Source: Marinimicrobium agarilyticum DSM 16975 (lineage in GTDB: Bacteria > Pseudomonadota > Gammaproteobacteria > Pseudomonadales > Cellvibrionaceae). From it: DNA of 64,000 nt. The position numbers and the translations under genes were made by a program. The notes beneath the pieces are model-generated. The model had not been told where the DNA came from. It saw only the letters and a program-made list of their open reading frames with translations, and made no database searches. Where the stretch lies: NCBI RefSeq assembly GCF_000423345.1, contig NZ_AUHU01000012.1, forward strand, positions 62,001 through 126,000. The letters are read 5' to 3'. Every line of letters starts with the position of its first letter. Within the stretch, counting starts at the first letter, position 1. Below, piece by piece: positions 45,004 through 53,241 of this stretch.

Positions 45004-45058
45004 TTCCAGACTGAGGTTTCTGACCCGAACCTGGTATGAGTTTTAGTTGGAGTATTTT

Positions 45059-46294
45059 ATGTCCTTTGATAATAGCGCAAGAACTGAGGGGTTTCCCTGG
45101 GATATCCCTCAATCCAGACCTGATAGACCCTTGAGTCAAGCCATGGAGCGTTTGTACTCGAACTATTTAACACCCAGGCCGGAAGATAACCCGCTGTTTA
45201 CCAGTTTTAAGTACACGCGGGTGAGTGGTTTTGACTACGGGGGCGAAGACGGAAGAATTTCGCGTCGGGACCCATCAAAGATTGTCTGCGAGAACGGAAA
45301 GTATTACATATGGTACACCAAGCGTGACACCGTTTCTCCGCCGCGTGGTGCCGAAGCCTGCTCTGATGAAATTCCTTCAACGGATTGGGATTTGAGCGAT
45401 ATTTGGTATGCCACCTCAGAGGACGGGTTTCATTGGGAGGAGCAAGGTGTTGCCGTCGCCCGGCCGAAGAAGCCTAAGCTCGGCTGGCGCTCCGTCTGTA
45501 CGCCAGACATACTCGTTTGGAAAGGGAAGTACTATCTGTACTATCAAGCGTTTGAAGAGCCCAGTGGCCTGAAAGGTGACCATTGCCCTGTCAGTGTTTC
45601 ATCAGCGGATTCTCCAGATGGGCCATGGACTCCATGCGTTGATGCAGTTATACCGAATGGTGCCCCCGGTGAATGGGATCAGTACTCGATACACGGTCCC
45701 TATCCAATAGTGATTAACGGAAAAATCTATGTGTACTACAAGGCAGCATTTGGCGATAGGCCGAACTACTTGGTGGGGAATGGGGTCGCCATTGCTGATG
45801 ACCCGCTTGGCCCCTTTGTCAAACATCCGTTAAACCCGGTGTTGAACTCAGGCCACGAAACCACGGTATTCCGTTTTGGAAAAGGCGTCGCGGCGTTTGC
45901 TATAAGAAATGGCATCGAGAGCAATACCATTCAGTATTCTCCAGACGGCATTAACTTCGACATCGCAGCGGTGACAGCACTGATGCCGGTGGGCGCTGGG
46001 CCCTACATACCCGATGTCTTTACTAGTGAAGGTGAGGGGCAGGGATTTACCTGGGGTTTGGCGCACTTTTGTGATCACGATAACCCCGAGACGAAGTTCA
46101 GCTTCCTGGGTCGGTTTGACTGCGATTTACGCAATAGAGTGCCACGCTCGAAGATCGCTAATAATACCGAGATCAAGTGGAGTCCGGACGTTTTTTTCTC
46201 TCAGTATTTACCTGAAGAGGTTAAGACGCAGCGCGCCGAAAATGCCCGGGAAGAGGCAATAGAGAAAGCTAGGACGAAAAGCACTTCGTTCTAG
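45059..46294 (+). CDS. GH117 alpha-1,3-L-neoagarooligosaccharide hydrolase
   Basis: A 411-residue GH117-type five-bladed propeller. ISRRDPSKIV carries the conserved Asp near the active site; VCTPDILVWKGKYYLYYQ, SIHGPYPIVINGKIYVYYKA and LNSGHETTV are family blocks. GH117 enzymes release 3,6-anhydro-L-galactose from the non-reducing end of neoagaro-oligosaccharides, usually as dimers. No signal peptide is present, so the reaction is cytoplasmic, after import by the upstream symporter. GGAG six bases before 45059 fixes the start. It feeds the anhydrogalactose pathway at 6-13 kb, which is regulated by a different motif. Confidence 0.9.
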   Translation: MSFDNSARTEGFPWDIPQSRPDRPLSQAMERLYSNYLTPRPEDNPLFTSFKYTRVSGFDYGGEDGRISRRDPSKIVCENGKYYIWYTKRDTVSPPRGAEACSDEIPSTDWDLSDIWYATSEDGFHWEEQGVAVARPKKPKLGWRSVCTPDILVWKGKYYLYYQAFEEPSGLKGDHCPVSVSSADSPDGPWTPCVDAVIPNGAPGEWDQYSIHGPYPIVINGKIYVYYKAAFGDRPNYLVGNGVAIADDPLGPFVKHPLNPVLNSGHETTVFRFGKGVAAFAIRNGIESNTIQYSPDGINFDIAAVTALMPVGAGPYIPDVFTSEGEGQGFTWGLAHFCDHDNPETKFSFLGRFDCDLRNRVPRSKIANNTEIKWSPDVFFSQYLPEEVKTQRAENAREEAIEKARTKSTSF

Positions 46295-46338
46295 ACCAGC
46301 TACTTGTAATATCAGCGATCTTTATAAAGTGGGCCACT

Positions 46339-48636
46339 ATGATCCGTACAGAATTTTGCGAGCAGGCACGCGGTAACCACCGCGAAGACATACACACAGA
46401 CGTAATGGTGGCTGGCGGAGGCTTGGCCGGCGTCTGTGCTGCGATTAACGCCGCCCGAGCGGGTGCTACTGTAACTCTTGTGCAGGACAGGCCGGTGCTC
46501 GGTGGTAATGCTTCCAGTGAAGTTCGCCTTTGGGCACTGGGAGCGACCTCCCATATGGGAAATAACAACCGGTTTTCAAGAGAAGGAGGGTTGATCAATG
46601 AGATCATGCTTGAGAATACCTACCGAAATCCAATGGGAAATCCCCTCATCTTTGATACCGTGCTTTTGGACAAAGTCGTTGCGGAAGAGAACATTACTCT
46701 GCTACTGAATACCGCTGTATATCAGGTCCGCAAATCGCATCCGAAGCGCATCGAGTCCTGTGATGCATTTTGCAGTCAGAATGGCATCCATTATCGAATA
46801 GCGGCAGCGGTGTTTATAGACGCAACGGGTGATGGGTTGGTTGCCTTCAATGCCGGGGCCAGTTTTCGAATTGGCGCGGAAGCGCGAGACGAGTTTGGAG
46901 AGGGGATGGCGCCGTCTAGTGCGAATAAAGAACTGTTGGGACATTCGCTGTTCTTTTACAGCAAGCGGATGAATTATCCTGTGCATTATCGAGCCCCAGA
47001 CTTTGCGTACACTCAAGAGGAAATAGGAGCGCTGCCCCGTAGCAAGAATATCCAAAGTGGTGACACTGGCTGTAAGTTTTGGTGGCTTGAATATGGCGGA
47101 ATCAAGGATACCGTGTACGAAACGGAGGAAATTAAATGGGAGCTTTGGAAGATCGTATACGGTATTTGGGACTACATTAAGAACAGCGGCCGTTATGAGG
47201 ATGTTGAAAACCTGACGCTTGAATGGGTCGGCACCATTCCGGGAAAGCGGGAAAGCCGTCGTTTTGACGGGGAGTATATGCTGAAGCAACAGGATATTGT
47301 CGACCAGCGCGAGTTTGACGATGCCGTAGCCTTTGGGGGTTGGGCTATCGACCTACATCCGGCCGAGGGCGTATACAGCGACAAGCCGCCTTGCTCTCAG
47401 TATCATGCAAAAGGCGTGTATCAGATTCCTTACCGCAGCTATTTGTGTCGGGGTATAGACAACTTACTTCTGGCCGGGCGTATTATTAGCGCCAGTCACA
47501 TTGCCTTTGGCTCTAGCCGCGTGATGATTACCTGCGCGCATGGGGGGCAGGCGATAGGCGTCGCTGCAGCCATGAGTGTTGCGAAGGGCTGTGACCCTAA
47601 AGCGCTGCTTGATCCTCCTTCCATTCGTGATCTGCAGCAGGAGCTGAACCTGTTGGGACAAAGTATTCCGGGCATTCCTCTGAATAAACAACGCTGCTTG
47701 AGCCGTCAGGCCCGAATTTCGGCAAGCAGTACCTATAGCGCTAAGACTCTGGGGCCTGCACAGGGATGGGTAGAGCTGACGCAATCCGTGGCACAGATGC
47801 TACCCTTGAGGGAAGGAGTGTTCCCGACTGCTCGATTGAACGTTAACGCTAAACGCTCGACAAGGCTTGAGGTTCAGCTTCGTGTCAGTGAAAAACGGCA
47901 GAACTTTACACCCGAACGGGTTTTGTCTTCACAGGCTCTGGAACTGACTGAAGGGGAGCATGAGGTCGAGCTCGATTTGTCCGCTGATATCAAGCACACC
48001 CAGTATGGGTTCGTCTGTTTTATCGCCAATGAGGACGTCGAGTTGGCCACCACAGATCGTCGCCTGAGCGGTATTTGTACCGTCATGCATAAAGAACATA
48101 AAGCCGTTTCGAACACGGGTAAGCAGGTGGCACCACCGAACAGCGGCATTGAGGAGTTTGAGATATGGACACCCGATCGCCGTCCGGGTGGGCAAAACCT
48201 GGCCTTGCGTTTTGGGGAGCCTTTATGGCTCTACGGCCTTGATCAACTGCACAATGGGCATACGCGCCCCCGGGTTACTAGCAATGCCTGGGTGGCAGAC
48301 ATGGAGGACCCGGAACCAGCCATTCACTATCAGTGGGAGCGTCCGGTCTGCCTTACTAAGCTCCGTCTGTTTTTTGATTGTGACTACGATCATGCATTGG
48401 AAACGGTGCTTATGGAGCACCCGGAGCATATTATGCCGTTCTGTGTACAGCGTTATAAGGTAATCGACGATAAGGGCGATGTGGTGTATGAATGTGACCG
48501 GAACCATCAGGGTGTAAATGTCGTCGAGTTCTCTCAGCCGCTGAAGACCACAGAACTGACACTGCGGCTTGAGCACCCGTCTGAGCGGGTGCCAGCGGCG
48601 CTTTTGGAAGTACATCTTGAAGGTGTGCAGGGTTAG
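46339..48636 (+). CDS. FAD-dependent oxidoreductase with a C-terminal beta-sandwich
   Basis: A 765-residue protein. The first 430 residues are a FAD-dependent oxidoreductase (PF12831-like): VMVAGGGLAGVCAAINAARAG, GGNASSEVRLW, and GRIISASHIAFGSSRVMITCA near the end of the domain. The C-terminal 320 residues are beta-rich with KTLGPAQGWVELTQ and a final part resembling a discoidin-like sugar-binding domain. No signal peptide is visible, so a cytoplasmic role is likely. Members abound in sugar loci of Planctomycetes, Lentisphaerae and Verrucomicrobia, with few tested. It sits 45 bases after GH117 and 13 bases before the sigma gene. Oxidation of a sugar or glycoside is a reasonable guess, unproven. 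Confidence 0.82.
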   Translation: MIRTEFCEQARGNHREDIHTDVMVAGGGLAGVCAAINAARAGATVTLVQDRPVLGGNASSEVRLWALGATSHMGNNNRFSREGGLINEIMLENTYRNPMGNPLIFDTVLLDKVVAEENITLLLNTAVYQVRKSHPKRIESCDAFCSQNGIHYRIAAAVFIDATGDGLVAFNAGASFRIGAEARDEFGEGMAPSSANKELLGHSLFFYSKRMNYPVHYRAPDFAYTQEEIGALPRSKNIQSGDTGCKFWWLEYGGIKDTVYETEEIKWELWKIVYGIWDYIKNSGRYEDVENLTLEWVGTIPGKRESRRFDGEYMLKQQDIVDQREFDDAVAFGGWAIDLHPAEGVYSDKPPCSQYHAKGVYQIPYRSYLCRGIDNLLLAGRIISASHIAFGSSRVMITCAHGGQAIGVAAAMSVAKGCDPKALLDPPSIRDLQQELNLLGQSIPGIPLNKQRCLSRQARISASSTYSAKTLGPAQGWVELTQSVAQMLPLREGVFPTARLNVNAKRSTRLEVQLRVSEKRQNFTPERVLSSQALELTEGEHEVELDLSADIKHTQYGFVCFIANEDVELATTDRRLSGICTVMHKEHKAVSNTGKQVAPPNSGIEEFEIWTPDRRPGGQNLALRFGEPLWLYGLDQLHNGHTRPRVTSNAWVADMEDPEPAIHYQWERPVCLTKLRLFFDCDYDHALETVLMEHPEHIMPFCVQRYKVIDDKGDVVYECDRNHQGVNVVEFSQPLKTTELTLRLEHPSERVPAALLEVHLEGVQG

Positions 48637-48649
48637 AGGCCTGGCAGCG

Positions 48650-49222
48650 ATGAACTTGGCAAACATCACTGACCGACGCGAAGCTGACAATGTGATGAGG
48701 TGGGTTGATCAGGCGCGCCGTGGTGATGTGCGGGCCTTTGAGCGGGTGGTTCGTCACTACCAGGATCGTCTTCGGAGCTATTTGGCTCAACGTACCGATT
48801 ACAGTCGCGACGTTGACGATTTGGCCCAGGAAACCTTTGTCGTGGCATGGAGAAAGCTGCATACGCTGGAAGAGCCATCCGCTTTCAGTGGATGGCTTTT
48901 CACGATCGCTAAAAACCTCTTGTGCAACCATCAGCGTAAGCAGGCACGAGTAGAGCCGACTGAACCAGAGCATTTGGCACAGATGCTTGATCGAGAACCA
49001 GAGGACGGATCGGATGAAGGTGTTGAAGCTACGTTGAGTCTGTTGCGTCAGTGTTTACTGAAGCTCAGCCATGAGGCGCAACGTACCATTCGACTGTATT
49101 ACCGCGAAGGGTACAGCTTGCGGGAGTTGCGAGACGCATTGGGCGTACGCCACTCCACGTTGACGATGCGACTGAATCGCTACCGTCAAAATCTGCGCGA
49201 GTGCATTAACAGAGGTTTCTAA
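48650..49222 (+). CDS. ECF RNA polymerase sigma factor, Rhodopirellula/Verrucomicrobium type
   Basis: A 190-residue sigma-70 family protein with only regions 2 and 4. Region 2 (about residues 20-95) has DVRAFERVVRHYQD and DVDDLAQETFVVAWRKL, then GWLFTIAKNLLCNH. Region 4 (about 130-185) has LSHEAQRTIRLYYREGYSLREL and ends MRLNRYRQNLRECI, the LREC ending seen in the Rhodopirellula/Verrucomicrobium subfamily. It would direct polymerase to its own promoter class, probably including genes in this block. The ATG at 48650 gives the family's length; the open frame upstream lies inside the FAD gene. The next gene starts on its stop codon (TAATG). Confidence 0.87.
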   Translation: MNLANITDRREADNVMRWVDQARRGDVRAFERVVRHYQDRLRSYLAQRTDYSRDVDDLAQETFVVAWRKLHTLEEPSAFSGWLFTIAKNLLCNHQRKQARVEPTEPEHLAQMLDREPEDGSDEGVEATLSLLRQCLLKLSHEAQRTIRLYYREGYSLRELRDALGVRHSTLTMRLNRYRQNLRECINRGF

Positions 49223-50769
49223 TGGCTGCCATGAACTCCCATGATTCTGAACTAATAGAGCGTTATTTTCAGGGTGACGCTGATGCCAGACGGCAGTTGC
49301 TAGCGCGCGTGCGGGAGGACCCGGATCTCAAAAGCCATTTGCGGCACCAAATTCGGGTGCACCGGCTGCTAAAACACTCGGTTCACGCGAAAACGGGGGA
49401 GAACTTTGTCGCTGGAGTTGTTCAGGAGATTCAGCGTCGAAAGCCATCGAAACGTTCATGGCGCTGGCAAATGTCAGTGTTGGCAGCCTCCTGTTGCGTT
49501 ATTTTTGCGATCTTTGCTGTCACCCTCAATTGGCATCAAGAGCCGTCGGCGGTGGGGAGCATCAGCAAGTTGGCGGGCACTGAGCCCCACTTGATGCCCG
49601 GCCAGAGTATTGATGCGGGGAGCTTCTACTTGTCGACGGGGTACGCTGAGCTTTCGCTCACCAATGGTGTCGTGTTGCTGCTCGAATCTCCGGCGCGACT
49701 GGAGTTTGAGGGCGCAAACCGAGTCTTGTTAACTGAGGGGGCGTTGGTGGCAAAGGTCCCGCCGGAAGCCATTGGTTTTGCAGTGGATACTCCCAGTTCG
49801 AATATTGTGGACTTGGGAACTGAGTTTGGTGTCGCTGTAGACGGAACCGGGGCCTCCCAAGTGCATGTTCTGGAAGGGGAGGTAAAGGTCAAAACTCCGA
49901 ACGCGACTGAGTACGAGAATCTCTACCAGAATGACGCGAGGGCGTTTGATATTGATCGACAGGTTGAAGTGATTGAGAGCTTGCCCAACCGTTTTATGCG
50001 GACTTTGCCCGGACGACGGTACCAGGATCCTCATTACTTGCACTGGAACTTTGACGATTTTAACGGACGTTTTGGTTGCGAAGGGCCGGGTATTAATGGT
50101 CAGTGCTTCCCTGCAAAGCCTCGCACCCTGAGTGGTAGTGATGGCGCCCCCGATGTCGTTTCGGGCGCATTTGACGACGCCGTCTATTTTGATGGTACTA
50201 ATCAATGGCTGAGTACCGCGTTTCCAGGAATTGGGGGAAGCAAGCCCCGTACGGTGGCGTTCTGGGTGAAAGTCCCGCAGGACTTCGAGCCGCATCAGGG
50301 GTTCGGGATCCTGAGCTGGGGCTTGGCGGATAAGCTTTCTGCCTGGCAAATATCGATTAACCCTCTGGAGGTGAGTGGGCCTCTTGGTCGGATTCGTATC
50401 GGCACCAATGAGGCAGAAATTGTGGGAACCACCGACCTGCGTGATAACCGTTGGCACCATGTCGCTATTGTTTTATTTGGTGGGGATAAGGCGGATTTGT
50501 CTACCCATGTTTTGATGTACATCGATGGAAAACTTGAGCGCAGCTTTGATAAATCTATTGCCCGAGTGTTTACGGATCTGGACCATCCAAAGTCAAAACC
50601 ACTGATGATGGGACGCAATATTGCATTTAGCGATTTGAGTAACACGGAGAAAGTCAACCGGTTCTTTAGGGGGGCGGTCGATGAAGTGTTTATATTTGAT
50701 ACCGCGTTAACCCAAAAAGATATTGTGAAGCTGATGCGGACCAACTCAATCTCTCATAAAAAGAGGTAG
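49222..50769 (+). CDS. FecR-domain anti-sigma-like membrane protein with periplasmic LamG domain
   Basis: A 515-residue protein. Residues 1-80 are hydrophilic and helical, as in anti-sigma N-terminal regions; 83-103 form one membrane segment (VLAASCCVIFAIFAV). A FecR domain follows (about 118-225; LLLESPARLEF, DLGTEFGVAV, VHVLEGEVKV), then at 310-505 a LamG/concanavalin-like domain (RTVAFWVKVP, RWHHVAIVLF, FFRGAVDEVFIFD). The gene overlaps the sigma gene by one base, so it is its natural partner. The LamG domain could bind a periplasmic oligosaccharide and control release of sigma. This fusion is best known from Planctomycetes and relatives. GH50 starts two bases after its stop. Confidence 0.85.
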   Translation: MAAMNSHDSELIERYFQGDADARRQLLARVREDPDLKSHLRHQIRVHRLLKHSVHAKTGENFVAGVVQEIQRRKPSKRSWRWQMSVLAASCCVIFAIFAVTLNWHQEPSAVGSISKLAGTEPHLMPGQSIDAGSFYLSTGYAELSLTNGVVLLLESPARLEFEGANRVLLTEGALVAKVPPEAIGFAVDTPSSNIVDLGTEFGVAVDGTGASQVHVLEGEVKVKTPNATEYENLYQNDARAFDIDRQVEVIESLPNRFMRTLPGRRYQDPHYLHWNFDDFNGRFGCEGPGINGQCFPAKPRTLSGSDGAPDVVSGAFDDAVYFDGTNQWLSTAFPGIGGSKPRTVAFWVKVPQDFEPHQGFGILSWGLADKLSAWQISINPLEVSGPLGRIRIGTNEAEIVGTTDLRDNRWHHVAIVLFGGDKADLSTHVLMYIDGKLERSFDKSIARVFTDLDHPKSKPLMMGRNIAFSDLSNTEKVNRFFRGAVDEVFIFDTALTQKDIVKLMRTNSISHKKR

Positions 50770-50771
50770 TA

Positions 50772-53045
50772 ATGAAATCACTGATACCCTTGGGCCTGGC
50801 TCTTTCATCCAGTTTAATCATCGCCTGTAGCCAGGTAGAAGTTCAAGCACCGAAGGATAAGGTTTTGATGGACTTCTCGATAGCATCAGATGTTGACCAA
50901 ATTAAGCCGTTGGCGGCCAGCGTCACCTACGGCGAGTTGGACGGAGGCGCTGCTGAAATCAATTTACACTCAGCGGGGCACCATATCTCCGGGTTTACGG
51001 TAAGCCCCCAGTCCCCGTGGGATCTGAGTGAATTCGAAAATCTGTCGTTAGTATTTGATATCGCCAACCCTAGAGGCGAATCGGTCAGTATGTACGTTAG
51101 TACCACTGACGCGCATGGCGACTTTCAAATGCGCAGCTTCGTTGTTCCCGCTAACTCCAGCCAGCGATATTCGATTGACGTAGATGTGCCTGAGTTGGGT
51201 GTCGAAACTGGAATACGTTCCAATCCAGAAAGCTGGGAGAACGATTACCAGGCGTTGGTTTGGCGAGGTGGAACCAAACAGATTGACACCTCGGCCATAG
51301 AGGGCATTCGTTTTGATGTGCGGGGCGCGTTAATCGATAAAACGTTGATTATTGATAACATTAAGGCGGTTGAACCCCAGGGGTTTGACGACAAGTATCT
51401 AACGGGACTTGTGGATGAGTTTGGACAGAACGCCAAAAACGACTTTCCTCAGAAAATTCACTCTGTCGATGATTTGCACCGTTCCTTTTCGGCTGAACGG
51501 CAACAGCTACAGACCTCGCCGGCCTACGAGCGGTCACGGTTTCATGGTTGGAGTGAAGGGCCAAAATTGGAAGGCACTGGCTTCTACCGAGTCGTCAAAT
51601 ATCAGGGCCAATGGACGCTGGTAGATCCTGAGGGCTATCTGTTTTTTTCCAATGGTATCGCCAATGTTCGAATGGCGAACACTTCAACCATGACCGGATA
51701 CGACCTCAATCATGCGATGATCCCAGAGCGCGACGCGGGTGACTTTACTCCGGAAGACTCTCTCGGGCTGAACCGGGCGCCCCGAGAGGCCTGGGGCACA
51801 CGTTTTGTCAGTTCACCTTTGCGTGCAGACATGTTTACTTGGTTGCCGCGTTATGATGAGCCGTTAGGGAAGCATTTTGGCTATCGTCGTGAGGTGCATT
51901 CAGGGGCAATGGATCGAGGCGAGACTTATAGCTTTTATCGGGCGAACCTGGCTCGAAAGTACCGAACCGACAACGTTAGCTCGGTCATGCAGCAATGGCG
52001 ACAAACCACCGTTAAACGCATGGAAAACTGGGGTTTCACGTCATTTGGAAACTGGGTGGATCCCGGGTTCTATGAAATGAAAAGCTACCCTTACTTTGCT
52101 AATGGTTGGATTATCGGAAACTTCAAAAAGGTTTCCAGTGGAAATGATTATTGGGGTTCCTTGCCGGACCCATTCGATCCGGAGTTTAAAGAGCGAGCCC
52201 ATGCCACGGTGCAGAAGATAAGGGCAGAGGTGGCCAACAGCCCCTGGTGCGTCGGTGTATTTATAGACAACGAGATGAGTTGGGGCATTATGGGGTCGGT
52301 AGAATCACAATACGGGGTGGTGCTGAATACTCTCTCTCGCCCCGCTAGCGAAAGCCCCAGTAAAGCGGCTTTCGTCGCATACTTGAAAGCACAGTACCCA
52401 AATATCGAGACCTTGAACCGGGCCTGGAAGCTGTCATTAAAAGACTGGCAGGAGCTGGAAGAAGGCGTTCGGCTCAATGAGTACAATGACGCTGCGCAGG
52501 AAGACCTTGCAGCACTGCTCGAGCTTTATGCTTCCGAGTACTTTCGTATTGTAGGCGCTGCCATGGATGAGCTAATGCCAAATCATCTGTATATGGGCGC
52601 GCGGTTTGCGGATTGGGCGATGACGCCCGAAGTGCGAAATGCCGCCGCTAAGCACGTAGATGTCATGAGCTATAATTATTACCGGGAGGCGGTTAGTGAT
52701 GTATTTTGGGGCTTCCTGAATGATTTGGACATGCCCAGCATTATCGGAGAATTCCACAATGGAGCGTTGGACTCCGGAATGCTTAATCCGGGGTTGATTC
52801 ACGCGGCCTCTCAGAAAGACAGAGGCGTTAAATATCAGGAATACGTCAACAGTGTGATCGATAACCCATACTTTGTCGGAGTACATTGGTTCCAGTATAT
52901 TGACTCTCCTTTGACGGGTAGGGCTTATGACGGTGAAAACTATAATGTCGGATTTGTCAGTGTCACTGATATCCCTTACGCACCATTGGTTGAAGCTGCG
53001 AAAGAGGTGAACCGTAGTCTATATCGGCGACGTTTTGATCAATAA
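50772..53045 (+). CDS. GH50 beta-agarase, lipoprotein (second copy)
   Basis: A 757-residue GH50 enzyme. Leader ends SLIIAC (lipobox), N-terminal beta-sandwich at about 35-205, then the barrel. Glu501 in FIDNEMSWG and Glu660 in IIGEFHNG fit acid/base and nucleophile. It is very similar along its length to the 6-8.3 kb copy (for example GIANVRMANTSTMTGYD in both), so the two arose by duplication, but it lies in a different operon directly behind the FecR-LamG gene. That coupling implies that the enzyme is made together with its putative regulator. A decayed C-terminal copy lies 1.8 kb downstream. Confidence 0.95.
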   Translation: MKSLIPLGLALSSSLIIACSQVEVQAPKDKVLMDFSIASDVDQIKPLAASVTYGELDGGAAEINLHSAGHHISGFTVSPQSPWDLSEFENLSLVFDIANPRGESVSMYVSTTDAHGDFQMRSFVVPANSSQRYSIDVDVPELGVETGIRSNPESWENDYQALVWRGGTKQIDTSAIEGIRFDVRGALIDKTLIIDNIKAVEPQGFDDKYLTGLVDEFGQNAKNDFPQKIHSVDDLHRSFSAERQQLQTSPAYERSRFHGWSEGPKLEGTGFYRVVKYQGQWTLVDPEGYLFFSNGIANVRMANTSTMTGYDLNHAMIPERDAGDFTPEDSLGLNRAPREAWGTRFVSSPLRADMFTWLPRYDEPLGKHFGYRREVHSGAMDRGETYSFYRANLARKYRTDNVSSVMQQWRQTTVKRMENWGFTSFGNWVDPGFYEMKSYPYFANGWIIGNFKKVSSGNDYWGSLPDPFDPEFKERAHATVQKIRAEVANSPWCVGVFIDNEMSWGIMGSVESQYGVVLNTLSRPASESPSKAAFVAYLKAQYPNIETLNRAWKLSLKDWQELEEGVRLNEYNDAAQEDLAALLELYASEYFRIVGAAMDELMPNHLYMGARFADWAMTPEVRNAAAKHVDVMSYNYYREAVSDVFWGFLNDLDMPSIIGEFHNGALDSGMLNPGLIHAASQKDRGVKYQEYVNSVIDNPYFVGVHWFQYIDSPLTGRAYDGENYNVGFVSVTDIPYAPLVEAAKEVNRSLYRRRFDQ

Positions 53046-53072
53046 TTTGAGTCCATTAGAAGGAGGTTGACG

Positions 53073-53091
53073 CTGGCGCCAAGCGCGCCAG
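53073..53091 (+). terminator. Hairpin after the second GH50 gene
   Basis: CTGGCGC (53073-53079) pairs with GCGCCAG (53085-53091), 28 bases after the GH50 stop, without a T-run. The remaining bases up to the GH29 gene at 53242 show no further feature. Confidence 0.4.
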
Positions 53092-53241
53092 AACAACTGA
53101 TCCGATTGCCCAAGTGATAAGAAGAGCCATGGCTCTATGGCGGTTGGTGGATTACTACGAAGCCGTCTCTGAGAGAGTATTTTGAATGGGCTCTATGAGT
53201 AGAACGGCTATATACAGAACTCAGTAACTATAGAGGTTATT

